From: Volvox africanus | Lineage: Eukaryota; Chlorophyta; Chlorophyceae; Chlamydomonadales; Volvocaceae | Assembly: GCA_030268105.1 (NCBI GenBank) | Contig: BSDZ01000078.1 | Location: forward strand, 4,143,001-4,207,000 | DNA length: 64,000 nt | Direction: 5' to 3' | Part shown: in pieces, positions 36,723-47,795 of the stretch | How positions within the stretch are numbered: the first letter of the stretch is position 1 | Layout of the letters: each line of letters opens with the position of its first letter | The notes under the pieces: generated by a model | The model's input: the letters and a program-made list of their open reading frames with translations, nothing else | What the model was told of the DNA's origin: nothing | Databases searched by the model: none | Translations under genes and position numbers: made by a program

Positions 36723-38677
36723 GTGTTCACACATCACTACATCGCCAAGTTGTCCCAGGCCGCTCCGCTGTGGGTGCTGATCCCTTCCTTCGACCACACA
36801 GCTCACGTGCCGGAGCAGCGGCTAGTGACCGGGCCCGCGCTACTCGGTGGGGTGTGGCGTGTTGGGCAGGCCTCTCTCGGGGTCCTATGGCGGGTAATGA
36901 AGAGTCTGACGATGTGGGTCGGAGCAGCCCCCGCCGCGCCGGGCCTGCTGCAGCGCCGCCTGGGAGAGCGTGCGACCCCACAGTCCTCTCGCAGTCCTCC
37001 TCCTCCTCCTCGCTTTTGGGAATGGTTGGCTGACACGGGGAGGGGAGTCGGACGTGCGAGTGGCGGTCTCTTCGGAGGACGTACCCGGGTCCTACACAAA
37101 GGGAAGGAACCACGTACACACGTACACACGTACACACGTACACACGTACACAGGTACACAGGTACCCAAGCAGACGACAATTAATAGTAGTGACTACCAG
37201 CGGGGCAGTTCCATCGTACTTTCCGGAGACATGTCTTTCGCGCTCACGCGATTATGCCGTACGTCGTTGTTTTACTGTTCGTCTTTGGGCTTGCACTGGA
37301 CTTGCCGTGCAGATATGTACGAGAGGCGTAACCTGTGCCCCGCCACGTTGCTGGTGGGGCTCGAGGCGCGTGCGACTCTGCCGCTACCCGCCTGCGTCTT
37401 CAGGTAGAGGGCTTCAGTCGGGGAGAAGCAGGCACTAAGGAGGCCTTATGTAACGCATATTTGCCTGTATGTGTGTTCAGGCTTCTCAAGCCATCGTGGG
37501 TTTTCTTTATGCGCTGATGGTGTGGTTCCATTTGGTGTTTGGGTAGTGTGTGGCACTCCCAATATTGTACTGCAATACTGTACTGCAATACTGTACTGCA
37601 CGTAATGGAATACCGGAAGACAGCTTGTATTGATAGCTTGCTTTTCCCGTGGAGTGCTTATATCTGCAATCCCAGACGATAGTGCTACAGCAGGTCCTAC
37701 ACCACAAGATGGGCCGAGCTCAGCTCCGTCGGCTCCTCAATGCAGCCTCGCGGTCTGCTTGTTTGACGCTGGCTGTCCATTGTCTTTAGTCGCCTCGGGC
37801 AGCCTTCCGCCGTCGCGCTAGTCTCATCGTATAGATTGCACGAAATTAACATTGTATACCGTCGAGTACATAGCCCTGTGTACGACAGCTGGACTCCTTC
37901 ATAGATCCCTGTGCGTGTGTTTTATGGTTTTGGAGCGTCTCAGCCGACTGTTCACGACATGAATCATGTACAAAAATCGTACATGATAAGTACCGTACCG
38001 TCTCGACACACACCCTCTTAACCTGCGTCTGTCCATTGGTCCCCATGCTTGCCGGCTGCTGCTCTCTCCCACCAATCTGCCCTGCAGACCCCTGGAGCTC
38101 CTCCTGGAGCTTCTAGACGCGAACTTGCCGTACAGGCCGCTCACGCCAGAAGACGTAGATCAGGGTGCGATGCCAGCCGACTGGTGTCAGCCGATGCAGG
38201 TCTTGGTCGCCGCGGCGGCAGCTGGCAGGGTGCGATGCGGCAAGGCGCCGTCGCTGACGCTGTCGTCGCCGGCTTCAGGGGATGCTTCCGAGCGCCTTCT
38301 CGGCACCTGGCGGTCTCTGGCGGCGGAGGTGGCGGCGGAGGTGGCGGCGGGGCCAGGCGGCGGCGTGGTTACCGTGGAGGGGATGACAGTCAGCGGTAGT
38401 GCGGTTAGGCACATGGACCAGCAGTCTCCATCAGCATCGGAGTCCGGCGACAATCAGCCTCATGTACAGCAGCCAGAGGAACACAATAGGCTGCTGCAAG
38501 AGGAAGGAGGCGGCACAGGTGGCGCAGGTGGCGGCGGCAGCGGCGGCAGTAGCGTTACGGCTCACTTGACGCAGCGACCGCCGCCGCCGCCGGGCCGAGC
38601 GGTAACAAGCTCTGTGCGCACGACCGGGGAGCTTTTGCGGTCAGCGCAGTACTGGTGCTTCGTGCACTACTATACAG
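36723..38677 (+). CDS. Exons of an unidentified plus-strand protein (partial model)
   Basis: Three stretches look like exons. One starts after the acceptor atgcag at 36722 (FTHHYIAKLSQAAPLWVLIP), with its end unclear, possibly CGG|GTAATG near 36893. The second is 37313-37403 (MYERRNLCPATLLVGLEARA). The third is 38087-38677 (PLELLLELLDANLPYRPLTP...). The second and third join in phase (AG|A). The third runs into an Ala/Gly/Gln-rich linker and ends ELLRSAQYWCFVHYY at ACAG|GTGTGC. The start of the gene is not found. It may be the N-terminal half of the GYF gene that follows (same strand, about 400 bases on) or a separate gene. No family is recognised. Confidence 0.4.
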
Positions 38678-39082
38678 GTGTGCCCCGTGCCCTGGTGCTG
38701 GTGCTGGTGGTGGTGGTGGTGGTGGTGCTGCTGCTGCTGCTGCTGCTGCGCACTTCATCTGGGCACCAACCCACGTTCATTAGTCCTAGCCCCCAAAAGT
38801 ATTACGCTGTGACTCAAAATGATCAATGTGAATCAAATATGTCGATGTGTATCGTACCTGATGTCATCGCCGATGCTTAGCAAGTTTGTCGCCCTTCCAT
38901 CTCCTCGCTTTTTAGCTTTTATGATGTTGCAATAGCTCATGCTGCAACAGCTGGTGGTGGTGTTTGGTGCGGATAACAAGCTGACGGGCGTCGCCGTGTA
39001 GCCGTATTCGATTACTCTCTCCACCAACTGATCACATTCAGCGGGGGTGTGATGTGCTGCAGGTGGCGACATTAAATGTGTC

Positions 39083-42000
39083 ATGAATGACCCCCCCAGC
39101 ACCATGCTGCAGCGCCTCCAGGCCAACCGCCTGTCCGACTACACACCCGTGATTGGGTTATCCGAGAAGAAGGACTTCCACGTCTACATCCGCGCATGCC
39201 TCTTTATGCCTCTAGCGGCGCTGCTGCACATGCAGCGCGACGGGCTCCCATGCCCCCTCGCCACAAACAGCCAACTCACCACATTCGATCAGCGAGGACT
39301 TCGCCTAGCAATCGCCCCCACGCCGCCGCCACCACCGCCGCCAGCACAAAATGCGACGACGACGCAAACGGTGGCGGTCCCGTTGACGCCGGTTGCTGGC
39401 GCCGTGCCGCCGCGCTGCGGCGGCGGCAGCGGCGGCGGAGCAGCGGCGGCGGGACTGGTTGGCAGCGCAGGCATGGGGCCGGCGGCGGGAGGCGTAGGCA
39501 TGCACAGCATGGGGTACGGCATGGGCATGGGGATGGGGATGGGAATGGCCATGGGTGCTCAGGCAGCTAGCTGGGGTGGGGCCGCAACGTGGAGCTCGCC
39601 AGCGGCTCTGTACGCAAGTGTTGGTGGCAGCGGCGTCGCCGGGGGAATGTCGGGGCAGCCGCTGCCGCCATCCGGGCCGTTGGCCGCTAGTACCATGGGC
39701 GCCGCCCGTGCCGGTGGTAGTGCCAGCAGTTGCGGTGCGCCTGGTGGTGGGCTTCGGAGCATCCCGGGCAATGCAGGAGGAATAATGCCGCGAGCAAGCA
39801 GCGCCACCACCATGGGCGCTGCTGTCTGTGGCGGTACCGGTGGTGGCGGGGTCCTGGCAGGAAGTATGCCGCTGCTCCCACAGGCGATGACGACGTCGCT
39901 CATCCAGCTTCCGCAGCTTCGCATGGAAGCCTCTGCGACCTACGGTTTTATGCTGCAGGAAGAATACAGCGGCGTGATTGCGGCGGCGCCGTACTTCGAC
40001 CATGTGCCGTATATGGGCTATGCGGCACAGCAAAGTCCCTCATCGCCGCTGTACAGTCGTACAGTGCAGCAAAACTCAACCTGGCGTGGCGGAGGCGGCC
40101 CAGTCCCTGCCAGTGGCGGCGCAGAAACCGCTCAGGGCAAGGCGCCGGCGGCGCACGGCTCCGGGGTAAGCGGAGGCGGCGGCGGCCCGCCCGGGACCAG
40201 CAGGGCGGCCAGTCAGGGGCTACGGGCTGGAGGAGGTTCCTTGTTTCCGCCCATCCCCACCGCACCGACGGCGCCAGGGGATGAGCTGGTCGCTGTGGCT
40301 GCAGGGCGAACAGACCTAGCTGCTGTGCAGGCCGGGATGGGCGCCGCCGCAGACTTGGGAGCTGGCGGCGGGAGCGCGGGTGGCAGCGCTGGAGGTGTGG
40401 ACGGTGCTAGCAGCGGAGGCGGAGGCGGAGGTGGAGGTGGAGGTGGAGGTGGAGGTGGAGGTGGAAGTGGTAGTGGTAGCGGCGGCGGCGGCGGCTTTAC
40501 GGAAGCCGTATTTGGGACGCTGGGGATGATGGCAGAATCGTCACAGTCGCTTCCACAGCTGCACCCGCAATTTGAAGCCGTCGGTAGTGACTTGGTGGCG
40601 GCGCCGGCAATGGCGGGGACGCCAGTGGGAGCTGCTCGCCAGGCTCGCTCCACGCATCAACGCGCGGTACCAGGAGGTTGCAGTGGCGGCGCTTCGCTGC
40701 CCGTGCCTGAGCACAACAAGCGGGAGGATCAGCAGCGCCGGCAGCTTCAACAGGCGCAGGGCAGTCGCAAGACACAGTCCTTAACCCAGTGCGGCGGCGG
40801 CGGCGGCGGCGGCGATCGCGGCGACGGGGACGGTGGCTGTGGCTGTGGCGATGATCATGGCTCATGCTATCTGACGTCAGCTTGGCGGCAAAGAATCCAG
40901 GCAGATGTCCGGAACGTGGCGGAAGCGGAGTCGACGGCGGCGGCAATAGCGGCTTCCCTGGAGGAGAGCGACCAGCGCTTCTTCCGCATTCCCGGTGCAG
41001 CGCAGGAAGACGGTCCGGGGCTTGTTTCCAGCGTAAGCGACGGCGCGCTGGCGGCGTACTTGGACCCTAGGTCCAGCCTTATCGTCGGTGAGGCTAATTG
41101 GTCCGTATCGCAGCAGGGCTTGCTGGCGGCTGCTGCCCTTTCCGCCAGCGCTGGCGCCCTGACGATGTCGGATACTGTGACTGGTCTGGGCGGTGGCGCA
41201 GAGGGCGGTGAGGCGGGCCCCGCCTCGCTTGGCATCCCAACTTACAGTATGTACACAACAGGCAGCGTCCCGTGTGAAGACACTGTGGTTTGCGGGGGGG
41301 CCAAGGGCGGCGGTGGTGCAGGGGCTGGCGGCGGCCATGAGCAGGGCATCAGCCAATCCCTGGCAAATGTCCCAACTGCCGCCTCCGCTGCCAGTGTTGA
41401 GTACGGCACCAAACCCGAGTTTGTTGGTAATGCTGTCCCCGAGGAGTCGGGAGTGATGCTTCCCCAGCTGGAAGCTTCACCTCCAGGTGGGCCTGATGAG
41501 GGCGTCATGGTAGCACCGGGAAGCTCCGCTGGCGGCAGCGGCAGCGGCAATAATACTGCGTACTTCCAACTTTTTTCCACAGAGAGAGGCGCCACCGGTA
41601 AAGCACACAGTGGGCATGAAGGTGGCGACGGCGACGGCGGCGGCGGCGGCGGCGGCGGAGGTGGTCCCTTTGTTTTTATGACGCAGTCGGAATCCGAAGG
41701 GACTGGTGGGAGCGGTGGAACAGGCGGCGGAGGCGGTGGGAGCGGCGGCGGCAGCGGCTCTCGGTACCGTCTTGGAGGTGACTCCGGTGCTGGTGCCGGC
41801 GGCAGCGGCGGCGGCGCCACGTTTACCGGTGGCGGCGGTGGCCGCGGCTCGGCATTCAGCGGCAGCGCTGGTTCCAGTGGGACTCCTGGTGGGGGGCCCG
41901 TACCACCGCCTCCGCCTCCGCCACCGCCGCCACCGCCGCCTCCGTCAGGCTCGTTCTTCACGCCACGCGGCGCAAATGTACGGCACTGGGAGTCGCCCGC

Positions 42001-43604
42001 CTTTCGGCTGTTCACCTCCGACTCGGTCTCCGAGGCTTTCTCGCCTCGTTGGTGGTTTTTGGACGCGGCCGGGTCCCTGCAGGGGCCCTTTACCGCGGAG
42101 CAGATGGTGAGGCGCCCTTTTAACTTCAATTTATGCTGCACTATAATTATTTTACATAGTATTACATGTAATGCATATTATATTTTGTGTGTAATGATAA
42201 AATTAAATGTAATAAAGGAAACCGCACCGCTCACTCTCGCCACCTCATGGCGGTTACCTTCAGGTGGTTTTTTATTTCAGCGGCCTCATCGGCGATAGCT
42301 CGCTGGTGTGCGGTACGGAGGCCAACGTGACCCCGCCGCTGGCGCCACCCAGGTTCTGGTTTGAGAGCCTGGTGCTGCTTCTCCAAGGAGCAGGCCAAGG
42401 TTGGCGATACCGCTTGCTGACGGCAGCCGAGTGTGAGGAGGCGGCAGCGCCAAGAACGCGGCTGGAGCTGCCGCCGGCCGCGGCGGCGGCGGCGGCGGCA
42501 GGGATTCTTGCTGGGCGTGTAGCTGGCGGCCAGGGTCTAAGTGGCGGCTCCTTTCCCCGCGGCAGCATCAGCCCGGTAAGTGCCCCCGGCGCGGCGCCCT
42601 CCAGCCCGCTGAGACTCCCGCAGCCAGGTGGATCCGGAGGCGTCTCGCCGCCGGGATTGGGAGGTCCAGATACCCCTTCCCAAGGGGCGCAGATAGGGCT
42701 AGGACAGGGCGGCGGCGGCGGAGGCGGAGGCGGAGGCGGCGGAGGCGGAGGCGGAGGTGCTGGCGGCAGCCGCAGTCTGTTGGGCAGCCGGACGTGGAGT
42801 GTCGTGACACCGGAGGAGGTCGCGATGCGAGGTGCCAGCGGCAGCGTGGAACAGTTTCGGCAATTGCATATACAACCACCTGCCCGTACCGGCAGCACGA
42901 CAGCTCTGGCGCGCCGTATAGAGTTTAATGGCGGCGGCGGGGTTCGCCAGTCGCCGTACGGCGAATCTCTGGCGTCGCTGTTGCAGCAACCACCGCTTCA
43001 GCAGCAACAGCGGCAGCAGCCGCTGGCTACTGGGGGATCATCAGTGCTGTCGAGCGAATGGGTTACTCCAGTGACGCCGCCGTCGCCTGTTGTGGGCGGT
43101 GGCGGCCGAGGTATACTTGCAGGGGGAGCGCCGGCAACGGTGCCATTGACAGCCGCTTCAGCAACTGCCATTGGTGCGATAAGGTCCGGGTCCGTCGCCG
43201 CCGTCTCCGTCACCGGCGGTGGCAGCGGCGGCGGCGGCGGCAGTAGCGGCAGCCCCGGAGGTATCACTGGATCTGAGGCCGAAGGTGATGTCAGCGCGGG
43301 CTGCAGTGACGAGGACGCGCTAGCAATACTCGGTGCGAATCTATCTCGGGAGGTCGGAATCGATGAGCAGCTGGCGGCGTTACCTGAAACTCTGGGCATC
43401 GGCGACCTTCCGCCGCCGCCGCCGCCGCTGCCAACGACGGCGGTGTTATTCGCGACAACGACGGCAGCGGGATCCCATGCCATTGTGCCGAGCCCTGGCG
43501 GGGGGGTTAGCAGGGCGGGCGTCAGGGGTAGCAGTAGCACAGGAAGGCAAGCAAGTGGCGGCAGCGGTGATGGAGGGAGTGGCGAAGCGTCTGGAAGGAT
43601 GTAG
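39083..43604 (+). CDS. GYF-domain protein, very Gly-rich
   Basis: Two exons, 39083-42106 and 42264-43604, join in phase 0 at the donor ATG|GTGAGG and acceptor ccttcag, giving about 1,450 residues if translation starts at the ATG at 39083. That ATG lies just before a possible acceptor (cccccag at 39101), so an upstream continuation is likely. The first 80 residues are compact (LQRLQANRLSDYTPVIGLSE). Then come hundreds of residues of Gly/Ala/Ser with several pure glycine runs. The intron splits a GYF domain: WWFLDAAGSLQGPFTAEQM then VVFYFSGLIGDSSLVCG, matching the family GPF..eqM..W...GYF..xLxV. GYF domains bind proline-rich ligands in mRNA-control and splicing factors. A polyproline stretch (PPPPPPPPPPPP) precedes it. 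The second exon may continue by alternative splicing past 43604. Confidence 0.65.
40411..40497 (+). repeat. In-frame (GGAGGT/GGAGGC)n array coding poly-glycine
   Basis: Hexamer run inside the GYF gene encoding a long glycine stretch, followed by a Gly-Ser alternation and a GGC run. Similar arrays occur at 41636-41662 and 42711-42759. Confidence 0.85.
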
Positions 43605-44223
43605 GCAGGTAGGGAGCTGTGTATTTTTGTTCGCGCATGTGAGAGGGGGACAGCGCTCCTTAACGGTGACGGTTATTGCTACGAGCCGCTATGGGAATGT
43701 GGAGAAGGAGAGCGAGGTGGTCATATCGCCATACCGGCTTCATATAGAGCCTGTGCGTGTATGCCTGTGTTGTGAGGTGCGATAGATGAAGTGGGGGAAG
43801 TGTGCGACTCTTCTTCGCCGCCACCGCTGACGGAATGAGGTGAAAAGGTGCTTGGGGGGGCCGTGTGTTTGGGAGTCGTGCGTGGGTGTGTGAGAGAGGG
43901 GGGTGCGTGGGTGTGAGGGGGCGTGGGTGTGGGTGTGTGACTTATGCGGGGCCTTCGCAGTTGATGGTGAATGCATTGTTTGGATGCCCTGGCAAGAGTA
44001 TCCACTGCACCAAATCGCCCACTCGCCCACCAAACAGCTATCAGGGAGTAAAAGAGGTATGGCGTCTGTGGGGACTGTTGCAACTGTTCAGTGTGCGCCC
44101 GTGATGCCAACACAGCGGGGAGTTCTTCTCCGCTTCCGTGACGACGTCCGGTGCGTTGGGGGTTAGTCGGTCACGACGTCTGGGGAGCCCGTTCGTCCGC
44201 TGAGTTAAGGAGCGCTCTGTTGG

Positions 44224-44228
44224 TGTAA
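44224..44228 (+). terminator. TGTAA polyadenylation signal (candidate) of the GYF gene
   Basis: First plus-strand TGTAA after the stop at 43604, implying a 3' UTR of about 620 bases. Confidence 0.4.
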
Positions 44229-44308
44229 ACCATGTAGTCTGTCCGTGTGGAGGGTAGACGCGGCACGTTAAGGGAAAGACACCTAGACGTATGACGTAGC
44301 CCTCTAGA

Positions 44309-44378
44309 CATACGTCATACGTCATACGTCATACGTCATACGTCATACGTCATACGACATACGACATACGACATACGA
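44309..44378. repeat. 7-bp tandem array: CATACGT x6 then CATACGA x4
   Basis: Ten perfect heptamers in a row with a clean switch from CATACGT to CATACGA after copy six. Degenerate CATAGA/CATGAGA units follow. The first part contains repeated TACGTCA, resembling a cAMP-response-type half site. Confidence 0.9.
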
Positions 44379-47300
44379 CATAGACATGAGACATGAGAGG
44401 TGGCGCCTCCCGCCTTGGGCCTATTATGACGTCAGGTCAGATATAACTGTCGTTCAACAACATGCTGGCGCCTCATCCTGCTGGATTGAGGCTGGTATCT
44501 TCAACATGTCGGGTGGTGTTGCTTCCCGCGATGTACACCGCGCTGAGCTTCATGGCTGATGCGCCTCATGTGCACGTGAGCTGGCGCGAGTGTCAATGGG
44601 GGTCCGCCTAATGCCATTGGGGGCCGCATGCGGGTTATAGCCCCGCTGACGCCCTGCTAAAAGCGACGCGCGCGCGTACGTGTGTATGGCTGTGCTCGTA
44701 TAGCTCCCGAAGCCGTAAGTAGTGTAGCTGGGGGAGAGGAGAAAGGGATGCACAGCACGCGACAGCGGTGGCGGCGGCACTGGAGCAGCGGAGCTAGCGG
44801 TGGAGGAGGAGGAGATGGTGGAGGTGATGGAGCACCGTTGGCGGGGGTGATCCCCACTCTTGACCGGATGCTTTCAAGAGGGCCTTACTTAACACCGCTG
44901 TAACCCTTTGAAACGTCAGGGACTCTGCCATCACCGGCCGCTACCACATGAAGGGAGTCTGTAGCAACTGTAGCGTCTGGCATGCTACATAAAGACATCT
45001 GCATAAGGACGTGTTACTGGCCGCTATGTAAGTACGTGTTACACGGTGGGTGACCTGCCTTGAAAGGACTTGCCTTGTGGCGCACCGTTGGAGCGTACCG
45101 TCTGCTTGTAAACGTACGGTCGTCGACGAAGTCATGCAGCGCCGTGAGATGGCGGCGTCCGCCTCGATGTACGGTTTGCAATCGAGTAGGTGCCTGATGG
45201 CGGGTTCCGCATACAGGGATGGCGAGGGGCGAGGGCGGCGGCTGGATGGCGCCGGCGGCTGCGGCAAGGCCCAGGGCACCGGAGAGAGCCTCGGCAATCG
45301 GGCCAACGAAGGGAGCACCGGAAGGATGCTATTGAAGTAGTCCAGGATGTGTGTCTAATGGGAAGGGTTGGGAGGGCCACTCAAATCAGAGTGGCGGTGA
45401 CCTTCCGGTATATCAATTTGCAAGGCGTGAGGCGCACAGTGGCGGTGGGCTGTGGACACGAAATGTGGATGATACGGCGACGTGTGATGTGATGCCATCC
45501 GTATTGCATCATTATCATCGTCATCCCGCCGTCGCCGCCGCCGCTGGTTTGTGCTGGTGTTGGTGTGCGTCCCGCTGGCGTGCGGGAATGAACGTGATGA
45601 TTTCGGACTCGCGTGTCTCTCTGTGTTTCTCTGCCGGGGCCATTTGAGTGTGTCTGGACCTCTTTTTATCACAACCTGCTCGTGTGTATCTACTTGTGTA
45701 TGTAGGTACACGCCATGTCGGGCGGGGCGTTGTCGTCTCGTGGTTGCATCTGGTGCAGCGGGTGCCCTCTAAATGGGCACTACGGAAATGCGGTGCGGTG
45801 CTGATTAGGTAACTTACTGTTAAGTAGGGCGGGCTACTGCCCGGTAGCAGTGCAGCGGCAGCCGCAGCTGTTAGGTGCATTTGGGTTTAAATGGTATCCA
45901 TTGACGATGTGGTCCTGAATCGTACAATTTCAAGGGTAGGGTGGTGTGTTCTGGGTGATCGGGTAAGACCCTATCCGAGGTGTTGTCGAGGCGGCTTGTG
46001 TTATCATGCCTGTATCTGCTTTTACGTGTCTGATAGTATGTGTCTGCTTTTGTGTGTACGTGTGTGTATTAGGAGTATTCGCATCCTCGACCAATAGAAG
46101 AGACAGACGGGGAGGTCTTGCACATCTAATTTTAGCACAGCTCGAGCACCTTCCCGACACCACACTTCGGCATATCGTTTCAGGGTTCCTAGGTCAGGGA
46201 GTTGATGAAGGGGACCGTCGCGCAGCTTCCATAAAGTTGATATGTACATAGCCGATTAGAGCGCCCACGTAACCATACGGTGCTATAAGTGCTGGCATAG
46301 TGGTGTCATGCTCCTTAGCGTGGTGACATACGTTCGTGCGTTGCCCGTACAAAATCCCTTTCATTTGGTTGTAAAAGGCAAAGGCTCACACGCCCCGACG
46401 TCCCAGCTGTATAACAAGGCCCAGGACGTATGTGCTGGCGCTTCATCTACATTTCCAAGTGTGTTTCACTTCAAAGGGTTGTCGATAACGGGCTCAGATG
46501 GCTCCTGCCGCAATCGCGTGGGCCGGCTTTCCTGCAAGTCTGCGGACCGGAAGAAATACACGCACCTTTCGTGGAAAATTGCTACAAGGCTACGTACCGG
46601 CTAATTAAAGTATCTATCTTCCTCCCTCCCCCCATATATGCGTAGCCACACAGCTATTATGAAGGCCCGGTAGTCCTGCGCCCCGCTCGCTCGCTCACTA
46701 TATAATAAGAATCGTCAGGGATACTAGAACAACGTACAATACGGCTGCACTACCAAACATCTATCTCATCTTCATATAGGCAAACAAAGCAGACACGAAA
46801 CCCTAAAAGCGATGCCACCTGAAATCCGACACGTCCACGCCGCAATGTTGGTGGAATATATTTTATCGAGAACCGGAAAAATGTACTGATCCTGATCCCA
46901 GTGGGGGATGGGGGCTGCGACCCTCTTTGCGGACACGGCCTTGTCTATCTCTCTCTTGTTTCCTCTTCCTCTCTTCCCCTCTTCCTTTCTCCTTTCTCCT
47001 TTCTCCTTTCTCTGCTCGGTAGACTTTGAAGCTAACAGGCCCCCGCATCAGCCTCTCACACATACACATCCCCCCTGACAGACATCGGCAAATAGAACTC
47101 GAAACCTGGTCACCCCCATCTATCAAGCAACAGCATATACCGAACGGCGATACCGAGCCCTCAGCTCGCACTGCAAAGAGCCCCTGCCCCCCTGCCGCGT
47201 CCACGATGCACCAAATCAGAGCACCAAACAGCAAAACACAACAACGGATAGCCCTGAGCCACTTCACGACTTCTGCCTAAGAGGATGCCGCATGCATCTA

Positions 47301-47795
47301 TGGGTAGCTGCAGCCACGGGTCGATGCAAAAAGCCACCCCAAAATACGAAGGCAAGGTGCGCATGCCCGTTGCAACCTGCCTGGGAACCACCCTGCAGCT
47401 GCACAGATTGAGGGACCGGGGGCCAGCCGGGACGTCCTCACACGAAATGCGCAAGAGCCGAGGTGACGTCCTCACCTCGCGCACAACCCAAGCGCCGGTT
47501 TCCTGTCCTCCGTGATCCCCGTCTCAACCCTTTTCCCTTTACCTAGTGCACCGCGGGGAACCGACCTGCCCCCAAACGGCAGCAATGATCAAAGGGCGCA
47601 CTCACCTCGTTGCCGTATCGAACCCCATAACAGCAATCGATCAATTCATAACATATAATCATTGAGTACTAGTAGGCAGACCGCCGGCTGATCAAGCTGT
47701 GTAAGGCCCACTAACTCACCTCCACTCAACCAACAACATCAAAGGGCGCACTCCCCTCTCGCCACTCCCCTCTCCAACAACGCCACTCCCCTATC

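Larger units (their letters stand above)
43605..47795. other. Region between GYF and EGF genes; possible exons, none confirmed
   Basis: Holds the 3' UTR of the GYF gene and of the EGF gene (47796). Two places could be exons. A 66-base frame, 43542-43607, follows acceptor gcacag and precedes donor GTAGGG; it encodes a helical peptide (VAAAVMEGVAKRLEGC). About 45080-45330 is open on both strands, with a protein-like minus-strand reading (FVGPIAEALSGALGLA). A plus-strand TGTAA at 46371 would fit a small gene ending near 46250. I could not build a consistent model for any of these. Confidence 0.35.

Noticed and set aside
39305..42141. Long minus-strand frames opposite the GYF gene
   Set aside because: They are Pro/Arg/Ala-rich mirror readings of GC-rich, Gly-coding DNA, with no splice or domain support.
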